In this document: positions 62,074-64,000 of the stretch, piece by piece
How the letters are laid out: every line of letters starts with the position of its first letter
How positions within the stretch are numbered: the first letter of the stretch is position 1
Origin: DASQPA01 sp963757335
GTDB taxonomy: Bacteria; Acidobacteriota; Thermoanaerobaculia; Multivoradales; UBA5704
Reading direction: 5' to 3'
DNA: 64,000 nt
NCBI GenBank assembly: GCA_963757335.1
Contig: CAVWRJ010000008.1
Span: 434,001-498,000, forward strand
Notes under the pieces: generated by a model
Database searches by the model: none
Told to the model about the DNA's origin: nothing
Seen by the model: the letters and a program-made list of their open reading frames with translations, nothing else
Translations under genes and position numbers: made by a program

Positions 62074-63109
62074 ATGGAAGCGCTCTCCACCGATGCCGCT
62101 CCCGGAGCGCCGCCGCGCCGCCGCGTCTGGCTGGTCGCGGCGAAGCTCGCCGTCTCGGCGCTCCTGGTCGGCTGGATCCTGCACCGCGCCGATCTGCGCG
62201 ACGTGGGGCTCTCCCTCCGCACCGCCGATCCGCGCTTCGTGCTCCTCGCCTTCGCTCTCTGCCCGCTGGGCTGGATCGTCAGCGTCGTCCGCTGGCGCCT
62301 GCTGCTCCGGGCGCTCGGCGGCGAAGCCGATACCGGGCTGCTGCTCCGCGCCAGCCTGGTCGGGATCTTCTTCAACAATCTGCTGCCGGGAACGATGGGC
62401 GGGGACGCGGTGCGGGTCTACCAGACAAGCCGCGCGGGTCTCTCCGGCGCCCGGGCCGTGGCGGTCATCCTGGTCGACCGCTTCCTGGGTCTCATGGCGC
62501 TCCTCGCCTTCGCGGCCGTCGCTCTGACCGTCGAGCAGAGCGCGGTCGCGCGCAGTCCGTCGCTCCTCTACGATCTCGCCGCGGGTATCGCGGTCGCCCT
62601 GTTCTCCTCCTGGCTGCTGTTCTCGCGCACCGCCTGGGTTAGAACGCTCCTCGGCCGCCTGCGCGCGGCGCTCCCCGAGCCGCTTCCAGGGGTTCTTCGA
62701 TCGGGTGTTCGACGCCCTCTTCGCCTTTCAGGGCCGGTACTGGGTGCTCGCCCAGGCGTTCGCCCTCTCCTTGGGCGTTCAGGCGCTGGTGGTGGCGAAC
62801 GCCCTCTGCCTGGCCCGGGCGCTCCATATCCAGGTCCCGCCGGCCGACTACTTCTTCATGGTCCCCCTGGCCCTCTTCGCCATGATGGTGCCGATCTCGA
62901 TCAACGGCGTCGGAGTGCGGGAGAGCGTCTGGGCCTTCTTCCTCGTCCCCTTCGGGGTCGCCACCTCGACGGCTCTCGCTTTCGCCTGGCTCGATTACGG
63001 TCTGATCCTCGCCCAGGCGGTGATCGGCGGGATGGTCTACGCCTTCTCCTATCGCCCCTGGAAGGCGGGCGACGACCGTCGCTCCCGCCGGTACCGCCGG
63101 GGCGTTGCC
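62074..63109 (+). CDS. YbhN/MprF-type flippase-like membrane protein (one frameshift)
   Basis: This ~345-residue polytopic protein of the lysylphosphatidylglycerol-synthase-TM (UPF0104/YbhN) family starts at ATG 62074. Family signatures are LRADPRFVLLA-like loops, VVRWRLLLRALG, FFNNLLPGTMGGDAVRVYQT and VPISINGVGVRESVWAFFLV. The frame changes at about 62680; one missing base joins LPEP to RFQGFFDRVFDALFA. No stop codon separates it from the following glycosyltransferase in the corrected frame, so it may be fused to it or hide another 1-bp error before 63110. It may move lipid-linked intermediates. Confidence 0.83.
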
Positions 63110-64000
63110 GTGAGGGTCCTGCTCCTCGCCCCGCACCCGTTCTTCCAGCAGCGGGGAACGCCGATCGCCGAACGGATGCTGCTCGAAGCGCTCCTCGCCC
63201 AGGGCCATCAGGTCGAGGTGCTGACCTTCCACGAGGGGGAGGACCCGGGGATCCCCGGCTGCCCGATCCACCGCATCCCGCGGCTCCCCTTCGTGCGCGG
63301 CATCCGGCCCGGCTTCTCGGCCAAGAAGCTGCTCTGCGACGCGGTGATGCTCGCCTCCTGCCTGCGCCTCATCCGCCGGCGGCGCTACGACCTCGTCCAC
63401 GCCGTCGAGGAGTCGGCCTTCATGGCCCTCCTCACCCGCCGGCTCTTCCGAGTCCCCTACGTCTACGACATGGACTCGGGGCTGGCCCAGCAGATGACCG
63501 ACAAATTTCCACCCCTCGCCCGGGTCCGGCCGGCGCTCGAATGGTTCGAGCGCCTCGCCGTCCGCGGCAGCTCCGGGGTGCTCGCCGTCTGCCGGGCGGT
63601 GGAGGACAAGGCGCGGGAGTACGACCCGGGCTGCCTCGTGGCGCGGCTGGAGGACGTGACCCTCCTCCCCGCCAGCACCGCCGACATCGGCAGCGCTGCC
63701 CGGCCGGTGGAGAGTCTGCCCGACCTGGCGGGCGGCGGGGGAGGACCGATCGTCCTCTATGTTGGCAATCTGGAGACCTATCAGGGGATCGATCTGCTGC
63801 TCGCCGGCTTCGCCCGTGCCGTCCGCGAGGTCCCGGCGGCGCGGCTGGTGGTGATCGGCGGCGCTCCAGAACACATCCGCCACTATGAGGAGGTCGTAGC
63901 CCGGGCCGGGATCGGGGAGAGCGTCCGCTTCGCCGGTCCGCGCCCCTTGGAACGCCTCGGGAGACTACCTCGGGCAGGCGACGGTCCTGGTGTCGCCCCG
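63110..64000 (+). CDS. GT4 glycosyltransferase (partial)
   Basis: The gene starts at GTG 63110 (VRVLLLAPHPFFQQRGTPIA), which matches the family's N-terminus, and runs off the right edge. YDLVHAVEESAFMALLT, VPYVYDMDSGLAQQM and VLYVGNLETYQGIDLLLAGF are typical of a GT4 subgroup in exosortase loci. The frame changes at about 63962: removing one A gives RLGDYLGQATVLVSP. Upstream it is open into the flippase-like protein in the same frame. Confidence 0.85.
   Translation, partial: MRVLLLAPHPFFQQRGTPIAERMLLEALLAQGHQVEVLTFHEGEDPGIPGCPIHRIPRLPFVRGIRPGFSAKKLLCDAVMLASCLRLIRRRRYDLVHAVEESAFMALLTRRLFRVPYVYDMDSGLAQQMTDKFPPLARVRPALEWFERLAVRGSSGVLAVCRAVEDKAREYDPGCLVARLEDVTLLPASTADIGSAARPVESLPDLAGGGGGPIVLYVGNLETYQGIDLLLAGFARAVREVPAARLVVIGGAPEHIRHYEEVVARAGIGESVRFAGPRPLERLGRLPRAGDGPGVAP

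Overview
The window is about 70% GC. It is a dense, mostly chromosomal bacterial segment with GTG/TTG starts and many ATGA or GTGA gene overlaps. Gene content fits a Gram-negative lineage such as Acidobacteriota (perhaps Thermoanaerobaculia): an exosortase-A-type exopolysaccharide locus with sigma-54-like promoters, a CHAT/TPR protein, subtilase, VapBC, HicB, Tat-exported oxidoreductase, BNR-propeller protein and a class-I-lanthipeptide-like precursor. The taxon is an inference from content only; no rRNA or other marker is present.

Layout. (1) 0-9.9 kb: a signalling and cell-wall operon. It holds an FHA protein, a tiny membrane protein, a PP2C phosphatase that reads on into a membrane-anchored beta-helix, a Ser/Thr kinase, a SEDS (RodA/FtsW) glycosyltransferase that reads on into a class B PBP, and a second FHA protein. 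This resembles the actinobacterial fhaA-fhaB-pstP-rodA-pbpA-pknAB cluster. A degenerate PP2C-like gene diverges from it. (2) 9.9-20 kb: aldo/keto reductase, two MFS carriers (spinster-like and AmpG-like), DUF4337, an unknown membrane protein, a winged-helix/TPR regulator and an ankyrin protein. A 0.45-kb array of ~21-bp repeats lies between two copies of a 97-bp segment. (3) 20-27.7 kb: bacterial dynamin, a 2OG-Fe(II) oxygenase flanked by three copies of a covarying hairpin element, a BNR propeller protein, an alkylation-repair pair (AraC-AlkA broken by an in-frame TAG, and Ogt), and a thioesterase. (4) 27.7-37 kb: accessory region with VapBC, a secreted protein, a subtilase / unknown / CHAT-TPR / small-protein operon bracketed by a 26-bp exact repeat, HicB, a relic ORF with terminator, and an unlisted 58-residue lanthipeptide-like precursor. 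(5) 37-39.5 kb: S9 peptidase and a small membrane protein. (6) 39.6-64 kb: exopolysaccharide locus with three asparagine-synthase-type amidotransferases, Wza-like exporter, outer-membrane barrel, Wzz, tyrosine kinase, phosphoglycosyltransferase, glycosyltransferases, ligase, deacetylase, FemAB protein and a YbhN-type membrane protein. The exosortase itself is not in the window.

More than twenty single-base frame disruptions break conserved genes, mostly in 2-25 kb, often at G runs or short repeats. I read most of these as base-level assembly errors rather than decay, because conserved motifs resume immediately in the other frame. Coordinates of such genes span the reconstructed gene.
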